Below, piece by piece: positions 1 to 8,943 of a stretch of DNA of 64,000 nt. Numbering within the stretch: position 1 is the stretch's first letter; each line of letters opens with the position of its first letter. Source of the DNA: Asanoa ishikariensis (GTDB lineage: Bacteria; Actinomycetota; Actinomycetes; Mycobacteriales; Micromonosporaceae); assembly GCF_900107455.1 (NCBI RefSeq), contig NZ_FNQB01000001.1, forward strand, positions 1,302,001-1,366,000. The letters run 5' to 3'. The notes beneath the pieces were generated by a model, which did not search any database, had not been told where the DNA came from, and saw nothing but the letters and a program-made list of their open reading frames with translations. Made by a program: the position numbers and the translations under genes.

Positions 1-638
<638 letters not shown>

Positions 639-642
<4 letters not shown>

Positions 643-1268
643 AACCTCTCCAATGACTGGACGTACGCCGTCGCGTCGCGCGGCGCCAGGTTGCGGGTGG
701 GCGGTGTGGCGAGATAGGTCCACAGCGGTTCGCCGAGCAATGCCCGCGCCCGCTCCGGGTCGCCGGCACGGGTCAGGCCGTGTCGCTGGCGAAGCCGCTC
801 GTCGACGATCTCGGCGAGCGTACGCTGCACGGCGCGGGCAGAGCCGGCGTCGCCGCCGGCCCGTTGCAGCAGGCGTTCCCAGCGGCCGACCACCGTGCGG
901 AGCGCGTCGCGGTCGCTGAAGTTGTACGAGCCGTCCTCGGTCGCCCCCGCCGAGCGCCGGCGTTGGCGGGTCACCTGGGGTGGGACGAGTGCGCTGGTGA
1001 CCCGGCGCAGCACGATCAGCGCGACGATGACGCCGACGACGGCCACGATCGGCACCGTGTAGCCGGCCACCCGCAGACCGAAGATCGCGACCGCGACGAG
1101 CCCGGCCCCGGCGAACACCGCCTTGATCCACCAGCGCAGGCCGGTGCCGGAGCGGCCACCCCGTCGAGCGGGCTCGTCGTCATCCTCGAACGTGAAGAGG
1201 TCGTCGATCAGGGTCTCGTCCTCGACCCGCTCGTCGAGATCGTCGTCGTAGTCGGCGGAGGTCGTCAT
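639..1268 (-). CDS. hypothetical membrane protein of the MoxR operon
   Basis: A 209-residue protein of unknown function. The N-terminal 35 residues are strongly acidic. Two adjacent hydrophobic segments (about residues 48-90) form a membrane hairpin. The C-terminal 100 residues are a basic, helical cytoplasmic-looking domain. Its ATG overlaps the stop of the DUF4129 gene by 4 bp, and its own stop overlaps the MoxR start by 4 bp, so the three genes are probably translationally coupled. Position and topology suggest an accessory protein of the MoxR/DUF4129 system. The coding frame stays open upstream of the chosen ATG, but the ATGA coupling fixes the start. Confidence 0.8.
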
Positions 1269-1972
1269 GCTGACACCGCCGCGGTGAGCTCGGTGCGGAT
1301 CCGCTGGAGCGCCGAGCGGGCCTGGGTGCGCATGCGGTCGTCGACCGCGTGGGTGGCGTAGCGGGCCTCGCGGTAGACGTCGGCCAGAGCGGCCAGCACG
1401 TCGGCGCTGATCTGGTGCGCGTGCAGCAGCCGGGCGACCAGGTCGGTCGGGCTGTCGCCGACCCGCTTGGGCGTGCCGGCCGCGGCAGCCGCCTGTTCCA
1501 GCCGCAGCCAACAGGCGATCACCGCCCGGCGCGGGTCGCCGTCGGTGTCGGACAGATCCGTCAGGCCGGCCTCGACGGCCGCGACCACCTGGGCGGCGTC
1601 GGGCGCCGGCGCGGCCGGGTCGGCGTACTTGACCGGGCGGCGCCGCAACCGGCGCAGGCCGTCGCGGACCAGGATCCAGATCACCAGCACGACCACCACG
1701 AGCACGACGGCCGCGCAGAGCACGCCGGCGGCCGGCGCGAGCCAGCCGGGCAGCTCGCGGGGTTCGGCCGCGGCGACCTCTTCCTCTGGCGGGAACGACG
1801 GTTGGATCGGTTGGCTGAAGTCTTCCTGCCCGCCCTGCGCCTGCTCGGCCGCCGGCTTGGCCTCGACCTGGCCGATCTGCAGCGACGAGTGGCCGGCGGC
1901 GAGCGCGGCGAGGCCGAGGAGGCCGACCACCAGCGCGAGCGGCCACCAGCGGCGCAGGGATGCGAGATCCAT
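1265..1972 (-). CDS. DUF4129 domain-containing membrane protein
   Basis: A 235-residue protein with an N-terminal hydrophobic segment (about residues 10-28), a Pro/Glu-rich linker, a second strong membrane segment (about 79-101) followed by a basic stretch, and a C-terminal helical domain. The C-terminal domain has the AxIACWxRLE and GDSPTDLVxRLL pattern typical of DUF4129, a domain found in MoxR operons and also fused to transglutaminase-like proteins. It is the first gene of the three-gene operon, starting at an ATG just after the uracil-DNA glycosylase stop. It may be a membrane partner of the MoxR ATPase. That role is inferred from neighbourhood only. Confidence 0.82.
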   Translation of the reverse strand: MDLASLRRWWPLALVVGLLGLAALAAGHSSLQIGQVEAKPAAEQAQGGQEDFSQPIQPSFPPEEEVAAAEPRELPGWLAPAAGVLCAAVVLVVVVLVIWILVRDGLRRLRRRPVKYADPAAPAPDAAQVVAAVEAGLTDLSDTDGDPRRAVIACWLRLEQAAAAAGTPKRVGDSPTDLVARLLHAHQISADVLAALADVYREARYATHAVDDRMRTQARSALQRIRTELTAAVSA

Positions 1973-1974
1973 GC

Positions 1975-2718
1975 TTATGCCCCCCTGGCCAACTCCTTGG
2001 CCCGAGCGAAGATGTCGTCGAGCATCGCGGGCGTCAGCCGACCGGTGAAGGTGTTCTGCTGGCTGACGTGATAGCACCCGAGCAGGTGAGGATATCCACC
2101 GTCCGGGCTCGTCCAGTGTGCCCCATGACCGAACCGCGGGCGCGGACTGGGCGGCGCGCCGCCGTACACCCTGCTCATGGCCGGCCACCACGCTGCCCAG
2201 GCGAACGCACCCAGTGCGACCACGACGCGCACAGTCGGTTTTATCAGTTCGAGCTCGCGCCAGAGCCAGGGCGCGCATGTGTCGCGCTCGACCGGCGTCG
2301 GCTTGTTGTCCGGCGGGGCGCACCGCACCGACGCGAAGATCCGTAGGTCTTCCAGTTCGAGTCCGTCGTCCGCGGAGACGCTCGTCGGCTGGTTGGCCAG
2401 GCCCGCCCGGTGCAGGGCGGCGAACAGCACGTCGCCGGAGCGGTCTCCGGTGAAGATCCGGCCGGTGCGGTTGCCGCCGTGTGCGGCCGGCGCCAGACCG
2501 AGGATCGCGATCCGCGCGTCGGCGACGCCGAAACCGGGCACCGGTCGTCCCCAGTAGACCTGGTCGCGGAACGCCGCCCGGCGGGTCGCTGCCACCTCTT
2601 CCCGCCACGCGACCAGGCGTGGGCAGGCGAAGCAGTCGACCACGCCGGCATCCAGCGCGGACAGGTCGGCCGAGCCGGCCGCGCGAGCGGCGACCTCGGC
2701 GGGGGAGTGCACCACCAC
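1975..2718 (-). CDS. uracil-DNA glycosylase, family 5 (UDGb type)
   Basis: A base-excision repair enzyme that removes uracil, and in this family also other deaminated bases, from DNA. The family 5 motif [20 protein letters not shown] sits near residues 74-93 and the C-terminal [12 protein letters not shown] motif near 217-228. The family is defined by an alanine-rich motif 1 that lacks the usual catalytic Asp/Asn. Cysteines C29 and C32 near the N-terminus, plus the later cysteines in RCAPPDNKP and RDTC, fit the [4Fe-4S] cluster. The start is one of three consecutive GTG codons (2718, 2715 or 2712); the choice is uncertain. It lies 2 bp before the DUF4129 operon and may be co-transcribed with it. 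Confidence 0.93.
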   Translation of the reverse strand: MVVHSPAEVAARAAGSADLSALDAGVVDCFACPRLVAWREEVAATRRAAFRDQVYWGRPVPGFGVADARIAILGLAPAAHGGNRTGRIFTGDRSGDVLFAALHRAGLANQPTSVSADDGLELEDLRIFASVRCAPPDNKPTPVERDTCAPWLWRELELIKPTVRVVVALGAFAWAAWWPAMSRVYGGAPPSPRPRFGHGAHWTSPDGGYPHLLGCYHVSQQNTFTGRLTPAMLDDIFARAKELARGA

Positions 2719-2727
2719 CGTTTGTTC

Positions 2728-3426
2728 TTACACCACCGTGGGCGCCAGTCTCCGCACGGTCTCGATAGTGCGTGCCCAGGCCGTCACCGCGTCGACCCGG
2801 TCATAGCTCTCCGGCCGGTCGTCGTTGAAGAACGAGTGCCGGCTGCCGGGGTAGTCGTAGAGCTTCACCGTGCCGCCGCCCTCGGCGATGGCATCCGCTG
2901 CCGACCGGACGGCCGCCGCGGTCGAGGTGCCGTCTTCCTCGGTGCAGTGGATCACCGCGTGCTTGCCGGCGTAGCCGGACCACTCGGGTGCGACCCATTC
3001 CCAGGGCAGCGACGGGTAGAAGCCGACGCCGGCCGTCACTCGTTCGGAGAGCGTCGGTGCCCAGAGGGCAAGGCTGCCACCGATGCTGAAGCCGACCGCG
3101 CCGATGTCGCCGCTGACCTCGGGCCGGGCCGCGAGGAACTCGGCCGCGCCGGTCAGGTCGTGTGCGACCCGGTCACGCGACAGGTCGGCGACCAGTTGGC
3201 GTGCGGTCTCCCGGTCGGTCGTGGAGCGGCCCTGGTAGAGGTCGGGCGCGAGGGCGACGAAGCCGGCCTCGGCGAAGCGGTCGGCGATCGCGGTGATGTG
3301 CGGGGTGAGACCCCACCACTCGTGCAGCACGATCACGCCGGGCGCGCCGTCGGTGGCACCGGCCGGCACGGCGAGGTAGCCGTCCGTGGTGCCCTCGAGG
3401 CTCGAGTAACTGACCTTCGTACCCAT
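2728..3426 (-). CDS. dienelactone hydrolase family protein
   Basis: A 232-residue alpha/beta hydrolase of the dienelactone hydrolase family (hydrolysis of lactones or esters). The oxyanion segment LHEWWGL (residues 34-40), the nucleophile elbow GFSIGG (112-117) and the SRHSF histidine (H197) are visible. The nucleophile is Ser114, whereas classical dienelactone hydrolases use Cys in GxCxGG, so substrate and mechanism may differ. The start at 3426 is chosen because AGGAGG lies 7 nt upstream. An upstream in-frame ATG at 3453 lacks a ribosome-binding site. No signal peptide is visible, so it is cytosolic. Confidence 0.88.
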   Translation of the reverse strand: MGTKVSYSSLEGTTDGYLAVPAGATDGAPGVIVLHEWWGLTPHITAIADRFAEAGFVALAPDLYQGRSTTDRETARQLVADLSRDRVAHDLTGAAEFLAARPEVSGDIGAVGFSIGGSLALWAPTLSERVTAGVGFYPSLPWEWVAPEWSGYAGKHAVIHCTEEDGTSTAAAVRSAADAIAEGGGTVKLYDYPGSRHSFFNDDRPESYDRVDAVTAWARTIETVRRLAPTVV

Positions 3427-3604
3427 GGGCCGTCCTCCTGTCGGGTCAGACATCGTCGGCTGCCGTAAATGCGGTCCGCGGGTAGCGGTGCCAAAACTTT
3501 GCCATGCCGTAGGGGCGAACGAAAGACGACGGCGACGTGGCATACACCTCGCTTTTCGCGCTCGGTGCACGCCCCGTCGCCCTCGATGACGGTCGATAGG
3601 ATGG

Positions 3605-4603
3605 TCAGTTGGTCGGCGTCGGCACCGCCGTGGCGGTCGGGGTGGCGGTCGGCGCCGGTGTGCTGGTCGGCCCTGGCGTCTCGACCGGTACTTCCGAAAG
3701 CGGCAGCTCTGTCCGCTGCGGCTCCTCGGTCGGTGCCAGCCCGGGGCGCGGCGCGACCACGTACGGCTGCTGGTTCGGGCAGTACGGGTACGCGGGAGCG
3801 CCGGCCTGAGCCTGGTAGAACGCCTCCTGGCAGCGGTACGGGTCGCCGAGCTGGATCGGGTTGCCGCCCTGGTCGTACAGGCTCACGTCGGTCAGCGGGT
3901 TGCCGTTCGAGTCGTAGACGTAGACGTCCTGGATGTACTCGTACGGGTTACCCGACACGCTCTGGGGCTCGTTCCAGCCGCCGCCGTACTGGTCGGCCTT
4001 GTCGAAGACGACCATGCCGAAGAGCACGAGCGCCACCCCGCCGATGGCGAGGCCGGTGCGCGGCACGGACGCCAGCGTGGGCTCGCGCCGACCGAGCCAG
4101 ATGGACGCGACCAGGCAGACCGCGAGCAGGAGCGCGGCCGCCAGCGTGCTGCCACCGAGCCTGGGCAGCAGGCCCGCCTCGTTGCCGTCCGAGGTCAGCC
4201 AGGTGATCGCCATCGCCGCCAGATAGCCGCGCAGCACCCACCAGCCCGGCGCCAGCATGCGCAGGAACTCGCTGGCCCGCCCGTAGCCGAGCAGCGGACC
4301 GGTCCTGCGGTCGGCGGCACCGACCACGCCGCGGGCCCGGCGCAGCACGGCCGAGACCCGGTCGTCCAGGCCGCGGGCGGCGGGTGTGGTCGCGACGTCG
4401 AGCCCGGCGGCCATCCGAAGCTCGGCCGCGTACGCCTCGGGCGGCCCGAGCCGTTCGGTCAGCGTGGCGTCGCCCTCGGCGGCGACCTCCGCGAAGTGCT
4501 CCGGGAGGTCCTCCAGCAACTCGTCGCGGACCGCGGGGTCGAGATCGGCCAACGCCCGCCGCACCGCCTCGAGATAGGCCTCCTGCTCCGTCGCGACATT
4601 CAT
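3605..4603 (-). CDS. HAAS/permease-prefix domain membrane protein
   Basis: A 332-residue membrane protein. The first 75 residues (pattern YLEAVRRALxDL...ELLEDLPEHFxE, then LGPPEAYAAELR) match the HAAS-type helical domain that is usually encoded next to PadR regulators. Three to four membrane segments follow (about residues 115-205), then an extracytoplasmic Tyr/Gln-rich part and a Pro/Thr-rich C-terminus ending in PTPTN. Its ATG overlaps the padR stop by 4 bp, so the two are co-transcribed. PadR/HAAS pairs commonly form signalling modules in Gram-positive bacteria. The output of this one is unknown. Confidence 0.85.
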   Translation of the reverse strand: MNVATEQEAYLEAVRRALADLDPAVRDELLEDLPEHFAEVAAEGDATLTERLGPPEAYAAELRMAAGLDVATTPAARGLDDRVSAVLRRARGVVGAADRRTGPLLGYGRASEFLRMLAPGWWVLRGYLAAMAITWLTSDGNEAGLLPRLGGSTLAAALLLAVCLVASIWLGRREPTLASVPRTGLAIGGVALVLFGMVVFDKADQYGGGWNEPQSVSGNPYEYIQDVYVYDSNGNPLTDVSLYDQGGNPIQLGDPYRCQEAFYQAQAGAPAYPYCPNQQPYVVAPRPGLAPTEEPQRTELPLSEVPVETPGPTSTPAPTATPTATAVPTPTN

Positions 4604-4932
4604 GCCGCCACCCCCCGTTCGTCGAGCAGGCCGTCCATCGTGGAGGCGAAGGTGCGCCAGGTCTTGCCGGCGCGGTTGAGCTGGTCGCGACCGGCGGCGT
4701 TGAGGCCGTAGTACTTGCGGTGCGGCCCCTCCTCGCTCGGCACGACGTAAGTGGTCAGGAGCCCGGCCTGGAAGAGCCGGCGCAAGGTGCCATAGACGGA
4801 GGCGTCGCCGACCTCGTCGAGCCCGGCCGTCCGGAGCCGGCGCAGGATGTCGTAGCCGTAACCGTCCTCGTCCTTGAGCACGGCCAGCACAGCGAGGTCG
4901 AGCACCCCTTTGAGTAGCTGGGTGGTGTCCAC
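4600..4932 (-). CDS. PadR family transcriptional regulator
   Basis: A winged-helix repressor of about 110 residues, beginning DTTQLLKGVLDLAVLAVL, with the PadR signatures DGYGYDILRRL and ASVYGTLRRL and a C-terminal dimerisation helix. The GTG at 4932 is preferred over the ATG at 4953. A TAGCTT -10 box lies exactly 7 nt upstream of the GTG, as in leaderless genes, PadR proteins usually begin just before this segment, and the ATG lies inside the operator dyad. It precedes the HAAS gene with a 4-bp overlap. The promoter carries a dyad, so autorepression is likely. Confidence 0.88.
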   Translation of the reverse strand: MDTTQLLKGVLDLAVLAVLKDEDGYGYDILRRLRTAGLDEVGDASVYGTLRRLFQAGLLTTYVVPSEEGPHRKYYGLNAAGRDQLNRAGKTWRTFASTMDGLLDERGVAA

Positions 4933-4939
4933 GGTGGAG

Positions 4940-4969
4940 AAGCTACTTCGCATTGCGAGGTAGTGTCAA
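4940..4969 (-). promoter_or_regulatory. padR promoter with embedded operator dyad
   Basis: On the minus strand TTGACA (4969-4964) and TAGCTT (4945-4940) are separated by 18 bp. The 9-bp arms CTACCTCGC and GCGAAGTAG (4963-4955 and 4951-4943, one mismatch, 3-bp centre) fill the spacer and overlap the -10 box. This geometry fits a repressor site that blocks RNA polymerase, most simply PadR itself. Confidence 0.7.
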
Positions 4970-4986
4970 GAACGCGGTAGTCCTGA

Positions 4987-5010
4987 TGGGTTAAACCCAC
5001 ATTTCTGGGT
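4987..5010 (+). promoter_or_regulatory. overlapping inverted repeats upstream of alpha/beta hydrolase
   Basis: TGGGTTAAACCCA (4987-4999) is a perfect 6-1-6 palindrome. It is followed by a third half-site TGGGT (5006-5010), which pairs with ACCCA (4995-4999). It lies between padR and the divergent hydrolase gene, 26 bp before the latter's start. It could be an operator for a second regulator. No binding protein is identifiable here. Confidence 0.35.
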
Positions 5011-5036
5011 AAGTCCGGCGAAAGGGGGAGAGATCA

Positions 5037-5870
5037 ATGGCGAAGACCCAGCAGATCAAGCCGCAGTTCCGCCACATCGACGGGCTCGCCGTCCGGTACG
5101 CCGAGAGTGCGCCGCGCGACGTCGACGCCCTGCTGCTCAGCCCTTGGCCGGAGAGCGTCTACGCGTTCGACCAGATGTGGTCGCAGCTCGCCGAGGACAC
5201 CCACCTGGTCGCGATCGACCTGCCCGGGTTCGGCCGGTCCGAGCGCCGTGACGCGATGATGTCACCGCACGCGATGGGCGACTTCGTGGTGCGCGTCGCC
5301 GACGAGTTCGAGCTGGAGCAGCCACACATGGTCGGCCCCGACGTCGGCACCGGCACCGCGCTGTTCGCGGCGGCCAACCACCCCGGCCGGATGCGCAGCC
5401 TGGTCGTCGGCAGCGGAGCCAGCAGCGTGCCGATCACCCTCGAAGGGCCGCTGCGGGACTGGGTGCTGAGCCCGAGCGTCGACGAGTACCGCGCGGTCGA
5501 CGGCCGGGTGATCGTCAACGCGGCGCTGGGCACGATCCAGGACTACGACCTGCCGGGCAAGATCCGGGAGGACTACCTCTCGTCGTACGAGGGCGACAGG
5601 TTCGTCGAGTCCATGAGCTACGCGCGGGCGTATCCGGAGGATCTGCCGGTGCTCCGGGACCTGCTTGGCTCGCTGGCGACGCCGGTCGAGATCATCGCGG
5701 GCCGGGACGACCGGGCGGTGCCCACGGCCAACGCGGAGTTCCTGCACGACCGGCTGCCGCACAGCAAGCTCGACATCATCGACGCCGCGCACTTCACGTG
5801 GGAAGAGGCCCCGACCACGTACGCCGACCTGGTGACCTCGTGGTGGACCGGCGGCTACCAGAAGCCCTAG
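5037..5870 (+). CDS. alpha/beta hydrolase with Asp nucleophile
   Basis: A 277-residue alpha/beta-hydrolase of the haloalkane dehalogenase / epoxide hydrolase type. The nucleophile elbow reads GPDVGTG, with Asp102 in place of Ser. The acid appears in GRDDRAVP and the histidine is H252 in DAAHFTWEE. An Asp nucleophile is characteristic of dehalogenases and epoxide hydrolases; the substrate cannot be told. The start is ATG with GGGGGAGA 6 nt upstream. The gene is transcribed divergently from padR and could be one of its targets. Its stop overlaps the stop of the next, convergent gene. Confidence 0.87.
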   Translation: MAKTQQIKPQFRHIDGLAVRYAESAPRDVDALLLSPWPESVYAFDQMWSQLAEDTHLVAIDLPGFGRSERRDAMMSPHAMGDFVVRVADEFELEQPHMVGPDVGTGTALFAAANHPGRMRSLVVGSGASSVPITLEGPLRDWVLSPSVDEYRAVDGRVIVNAALGTIQDYDLPGKIREDYLSSYEGDRFVESMSYARAYPEDLPVLRDLLGSLATPVEIIAGRDDRAVPTANAEFLHDRLPHSKLDIIDAAHFTWEEAPTTYADLVTSWWTGGYQKP

Positions 5871-6187
5871 AGGACGGCGCGGACGGCGGCCGCGTCGGTG
5901 GCCGCCACCACCAGGATCTCCGGTGCGGGGTCGGCGGCCACGAGGTCGGCGGCGACCACGCGGAGCTGGTCGGGCAGCGTGGTGTCGTTGGGGAGCCGGG
6001 GCACCTCCTGGCGGACCCGGCCCTCCACGTCGGCGGCGAGGTCGGCGAGGCGCTGGACCAGGTGGTAGACCGCGTCGCCCCGGGTGCCTTCCCCGGTCGC
6101 GGCCGGTGCCGCCCAACGTGGCGCCTGCCAGTGCGAGACCTGCCGGGTCAACAGGTCGACGATCCGCCCAAGGTCCTGATCCGTCAC
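5867..6187 (-). CDS. small hypothetical protein
   Basis: A helical, acidic protein of about 106 residues with no motif I recognise. Its stop overlaps the hydrolase stop tail-to-tail. GTG at 6187 (product begins TDQDLGRIVDLLTRQ) is the likeliest start; TTG at 6196 is also possible. It lies 10 bp after the Bax inhibitor-like gene in the same direction and is probably co-transcribed. Codon use matches its neighbours. Confidence 0.6.
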   Translation of the reverse strand: MTDQDLGRIVDLLTRQVSHWQAPRWAAPAATGEGTRGDAVYHLVQRLADLAADVEGRVRQEVPRLPNDTTLPDQLRVVAADLVAADPAPEILVVAATDAAAVRAVL

Positions 6188-6197
6188 GACCGACAAC

Positions 6198-6959
6198 CTA
6201 TCGCCGGATGTAGCTCAGCAGGCGGAGGATCTGCCAGTAGAGGTAGATCAGGCCGACGAGCATGCCGAACGCGCAGTACCAGGCGTAGCGGCGCGGCAGG
6301 CCGTAGCGGACGCCCTGCTCGACGGCGTTGAAGTCGAGGATGAAGGTGAGCGCGCCGACGCCGATGCAGACGATCGCGAACACGTACGGCACCCAGCCGA
6401 CCTCGCCGGTCCGGGTGTAGACCTCCAGGCCCTGCCGGCCGCTGACCCAGAACACGATCAGGTTGGCGAAGCCGAGCACCACCACCCCGATCAGCGCGCC
6501 GATCACGAAGCGGGTGAACCGGGGTGTGGCGCGGATGATCTTGGCCCGGTAGAGCAGGCCCATGCCGAGGAAGACGCCGAGCGTGCCGACCACCGCCTGG
6601 ATCACGATCCCCGGGTAGAGCTCCTCGAAGCCCCGGCTGGCCACGCCGAGCAGCACGCCCTGGAGGATCGCGTACAGGCTGATGACCAGCGGGTTGGTGA
6701 TCCGCCGGAAGCTGATCACCAGCACGAGCGCGAGGCTGGCGATCGAGCCGCCGATGAGGCCGAAGCGCAGCGCCGGGCCGCTCTCGATGGTGAACCAGGA
6801 GACCGCGGCGACCGCCGTGGTCAGCAGGAGCAGCGCGACCGTGCGGATGACCACGTCGTCGACGGTCATCGCGCCGGTGGCCGAAGCCTGGCCGAGCACC
6901 TGGCGCTCGGTGCGGGCGGTGTCGTCGAGGTGGGTCAGGACCGGGTTCGAACTTTGCAT
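6198..6959 (-). CDS. Bax inhibitor-1/YccA family membrane protein (copy 1)
   Basis: A 253-residue integral membrane protein with about seven hydrophobic helices, of the Bax inhibitor-1-like family (calcium leak or stress-related channels; the bacterial role is unclear). The N-terminal QSSNPVLTHL is nearly the same as the KTSNPVLAGL of its neighbour, and both contain DDVVIxTVALL and FxLGxVIxxxVRxGLPxRYxW-like segments, so this is a tandem duplication. It lacks the neighbour's Gly/Pro/Ala-rich insert near residue 25. It lies about 90 bp downstream of copy 2, separated by a strong hairpin terminator, so it is partly independent. Confidence 0.9.
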   Translation of the reverse strand: MQSSNPVLTHLDDTARTERQVLGQASATGAMTVDDVVIRTVALLLLTTAVAAVSWFTIESGPALRFGLIGGSIASLALVLVISFRRITNPLVISLYAILQGVLLGVASRGFEELYPGIVIQAVVGTLGVFLGMGLLYRAKIIRATPRFTRFVIGALIGVVVLGFANLIVFWVSGRQGLEVYTRTGEVGWVPYVFAIVCIGVGALTFILDFNAVEQGVRYGLPRRYAWYCAFGMLVGLIYLYWQILRLLSYIRR

Positions 6960-7000
6960 GGCTGCTTACCCCCGGTTTCGACCATACCGGCCGCAAATGG

Positions 7001-7035
7001 GAGCGCCCCCGCGTCTCGCGACGGCGGGGGCGCTC
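7001..7035 (-). terminator. hairpin terminator between the two Bax inhibitor genes
   Basis: Perfect 12-bp stem GAGCGCCCCCGC / GCGGGGGCGCTC with an 11-nt loop, 16 bp past the stop of the upstream gene (copy 2). No T-run follows, as is usual in GC-rich actinomycetes. Confidence 0.7.
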
Positions 7036-7050
7036 AGGTTGGCAAAGGGG

Positions 7051-7851
7051 TCAGTCGTCGCCTTGCAGGAAGCTGAGCAGGCGCAGCACCTCGAGGTAGA
7101 GCCAGATCAGGCTGACCAGGATGCCGAACGCGGCGACCCACGAGTAACGCTCGGGCAGGCCCATCCGGACGCCCTCTTCGACCTCGTGGAAGCTGAGCAC
7201 GAAGCTCAGCGACGCGATCACGATGCAAACCAGGCTGAAGCCGATGCCGAGCGCGCCGTTGTCGCGCAGGCCGGTGTTGAAGCCGAACAGCGACAGCAGC
7301 AGGTTGATCATGATCACCGCGAAGACGCCGGCCAGCGCCGCCACCATGAACTTGATGAACCGCGGCGTCGCCCGGATGACCTTGGCCTTGTAGAGCATCG
7401 CCATCAGGAAGAAGACGCCGAAGGTGGCGACCACGGCCTGGAGCACGATGCCCCGGTAGCCGGCGATGTTCTCGTAGAACTCGCTGATCAGACCGACGAA
7501 GACGCCCTCGATCACGGCGTACGTGATGATCAGTGCCGGGTGGGCCATCCGCATGAACGAGATGACCAGGCCCAGGCCCAGGCCGCCGATCAGGGAGACG
7601 ATCAGGGCCGGGAAGACCATCGAGTCAGGGATCGCGTTCCACGCGACCGTGGCCGAGACGCCCACGAGTGCGAGGAGCGCGACAGTCTTGATGACGACGT
7701 CGTCGATCGACATCGGTCGTACCGCGGGCGGTGCGGCCGGATAGGCTCCCGCGCCCGCCGGGTATGGCTGGGCGTAGCCCGGCTGGCCGGCTGCGCGTTC
7801 GCGCTCGGCCGCCTGGCCCAGCCCCGCCAGCACCGGGTTGGACGTCTTCAC
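7051..7851 (-). CDS. Bax inhibitor-1/YccA family membrane protein (copy 2)
   Basis: A 266-residue seven-helix membrane protein paralogous to the gene at 6198-6959. It has an extra N-terminal linker rich in Gly, Tyr, Pro and Ala (about residues 18-45) before the membrane domain. Two GTG codons lie two codons apart. GGAGG ends only 1 nt before the first (7857) but 7 nt before the second (7851), and the second gives a product aligned with the paralogue's N-terminus, so 7851 is chosen. The C-terminal helices end in LEVLRLLSFLQGDD. The gene is divergent from the sigma factor gene. Confidence 0.9.
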   Translation of the reverse strand: MKTSNPVLAGLGQAAERERAAGQPGYAQPYPAGAGAYPAAPPAVRPMSIDDVVIKTVALLALVGVSATVAWNAIPDSMVFPALIVSLIGGLGLGLVISFMRMAHPALIITYAVIEGVFVGLISEFYENIAGYRGIVLQAVVATFGVFFLMAMLYKAKVIRATPRFIKFMVAALAGVFAVIMINLLLSLFGFNTGLRDNGALGIGFSLVCIVIASLSFVLSFHEVEEGVRMGLPERYSWVAAFGILVSLIWLYLEVLRLLSFLQGDD

Positions 7852-7947
7852 AGTCACGCCTCCATGAGGGAAGAATTTGGTGCCCAAAGGGTACTGGTAA
7901 TGCGCGAGTAAGTGGAGAATCACGTTCGCCACGCTCCGGCTCGCGCG

Positions 7948-7953
7948 TACCTT
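7948..7953 (+). promoter_or_regulatory. -10 box TACCTT, leaderless start
   Basis: TACCTT ends 7 nt before the ATG at 7961. With this spacing the transcript would begin at or next to the start codon, and no Shine-Dalgarno sequence is visible. Confidence 0.5.
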
Positions 7954-7960
7954 GGTGCGA

Positions 7961-8887
7961 ATGCCAGCTACCGACATCGACCTGGTGCTCGCCGCGCAGT
8001 CCGGCGACGTCAGCTCACTCGGTTCGTTGCTCACTCGGCACCGGCCCGGCCAGCTCGCCGTCGCCTACGGCATTCTCGGTGCCGGCCCCGACGCCGAAGA
8101 CGCGGTGCAGGAGGCGGCCCTGGTCGCGCTGCGCCGGATCGGCGACCTGCGCGACCCCTCGGCGGTCGGCCCCTGGCTGCGGATGATCGTCCGGAACGCC
8201 TGCAAGATGCGGCTGCGGGGTCCTGTCTCGGCCGCTCTGGACGAGCGGTTGGCCGAGACGCTGCCGTCGGCCGAGCCCGACCCGGCCGAGCTGCTCGAAC
8301 AGCACGCCGCCCGGGACTGGGTGTGGCACGCCCTTGACGAGCTTTCCCCGTCGTTGCGGCTGGTCGTCATGCTGCGGTACTTCACGGGCGTCACCTCGTA
8401 CCAGGACATCGCCGACGCCTGCGGTGTGCCGGTCGGGACCGTCCGCAGCCGGCTCAGCGAGGCCCGCCGGAAGCTGGGCGAGGCCCTGTTGGCCACTGCC
8501 GACACGGCCCACGACGACGTGACCGCCCGCACCGCCGCGCGCCGCCGGACCGCCGAGGAGGCCTTCGCCGGGGCGGATCGGGGTCAGTTCGCCGCGGTGC
8601 TGGCCGAGGACTGGTCGCCCACCGTCGAGTCGTTCTGGCCGCCGGGCATCCGGGCCACCGGCCACGACTTCCTGGTGCGGGGCATGGACCACGACCTGGC
8701 CGACGGCGTGGCGCACCGGCTGACCAACGTGGTGGCCAGCCGCGACCTCGACATCTGGGAGTTCGACCTGGTCAGCCCGCCGGACGACCCGGCGCACTGC
8801 CCGCCTGGCGCGGTCTGGGTCCAGCACCGCGAGGGTGGATTGGTGCAGCGGGCGCGGCTCTTCCACCTGCCGCGCCCGGTCGGGTGA
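7961..8887 (+). CDS. ECF sigma factor with C-terminal SnoaL-like domain
   Basis: A 308-residue extracytoplasmic-function sigma factor. Region 2 (about residues 8-80) contains GAGPDAEDAVQEAAL and a DPSAVGPWLRMIVRNAC segment. Region 4 (about 120-175) contains LSPSLRLVVMLRYF and the recognition helix VGTVRSRLSEARRKLG. The remaining 120 residues, after an Ala/Arg-rich linker, look like a SnoaL-like fold (AFAGADRGQFAAVLAEDW). ECF factors with such a tail are usually not controlled by a classical anti-sigma factor, and none is encoded nearby; the tail probably senses a ligand. ATG 7961 is preferred over the in-frame TTG at 7952. Confidence 0.87.
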   Translation: MPATDIDLVLAAQSGDVSSLGSLLTRHRPGQLAVAYGILGAGPDAEDAVQEAALVALRRIGDLRDPSAVGPWLRMIVRNACKMRLRGPVSAALDERLAETLPSAEPDPAELLEQHAARDWVWHALDELSPSLRLVVMLRYFTGVTSYQDIADACGVPVGTVRSRLSEARRKLGEALLATADTAHDDVTARTAARRRTAEEAFAGADRGQFAAVLAEDWSPTVESFWPPGIRATGHDFLVRGMDHDLADGVAHRLTNVVASRDLDIWEFDLVSPPDDPAHCPPGAVWVQHREGGLVQRARLFHLPRPVG

Positions 8888-8943
8888 CCACGGACACCCG
8901 TGTCGGCGTCGAACTTCCGGGGTGATTGGCGCATCTTGGCGGT

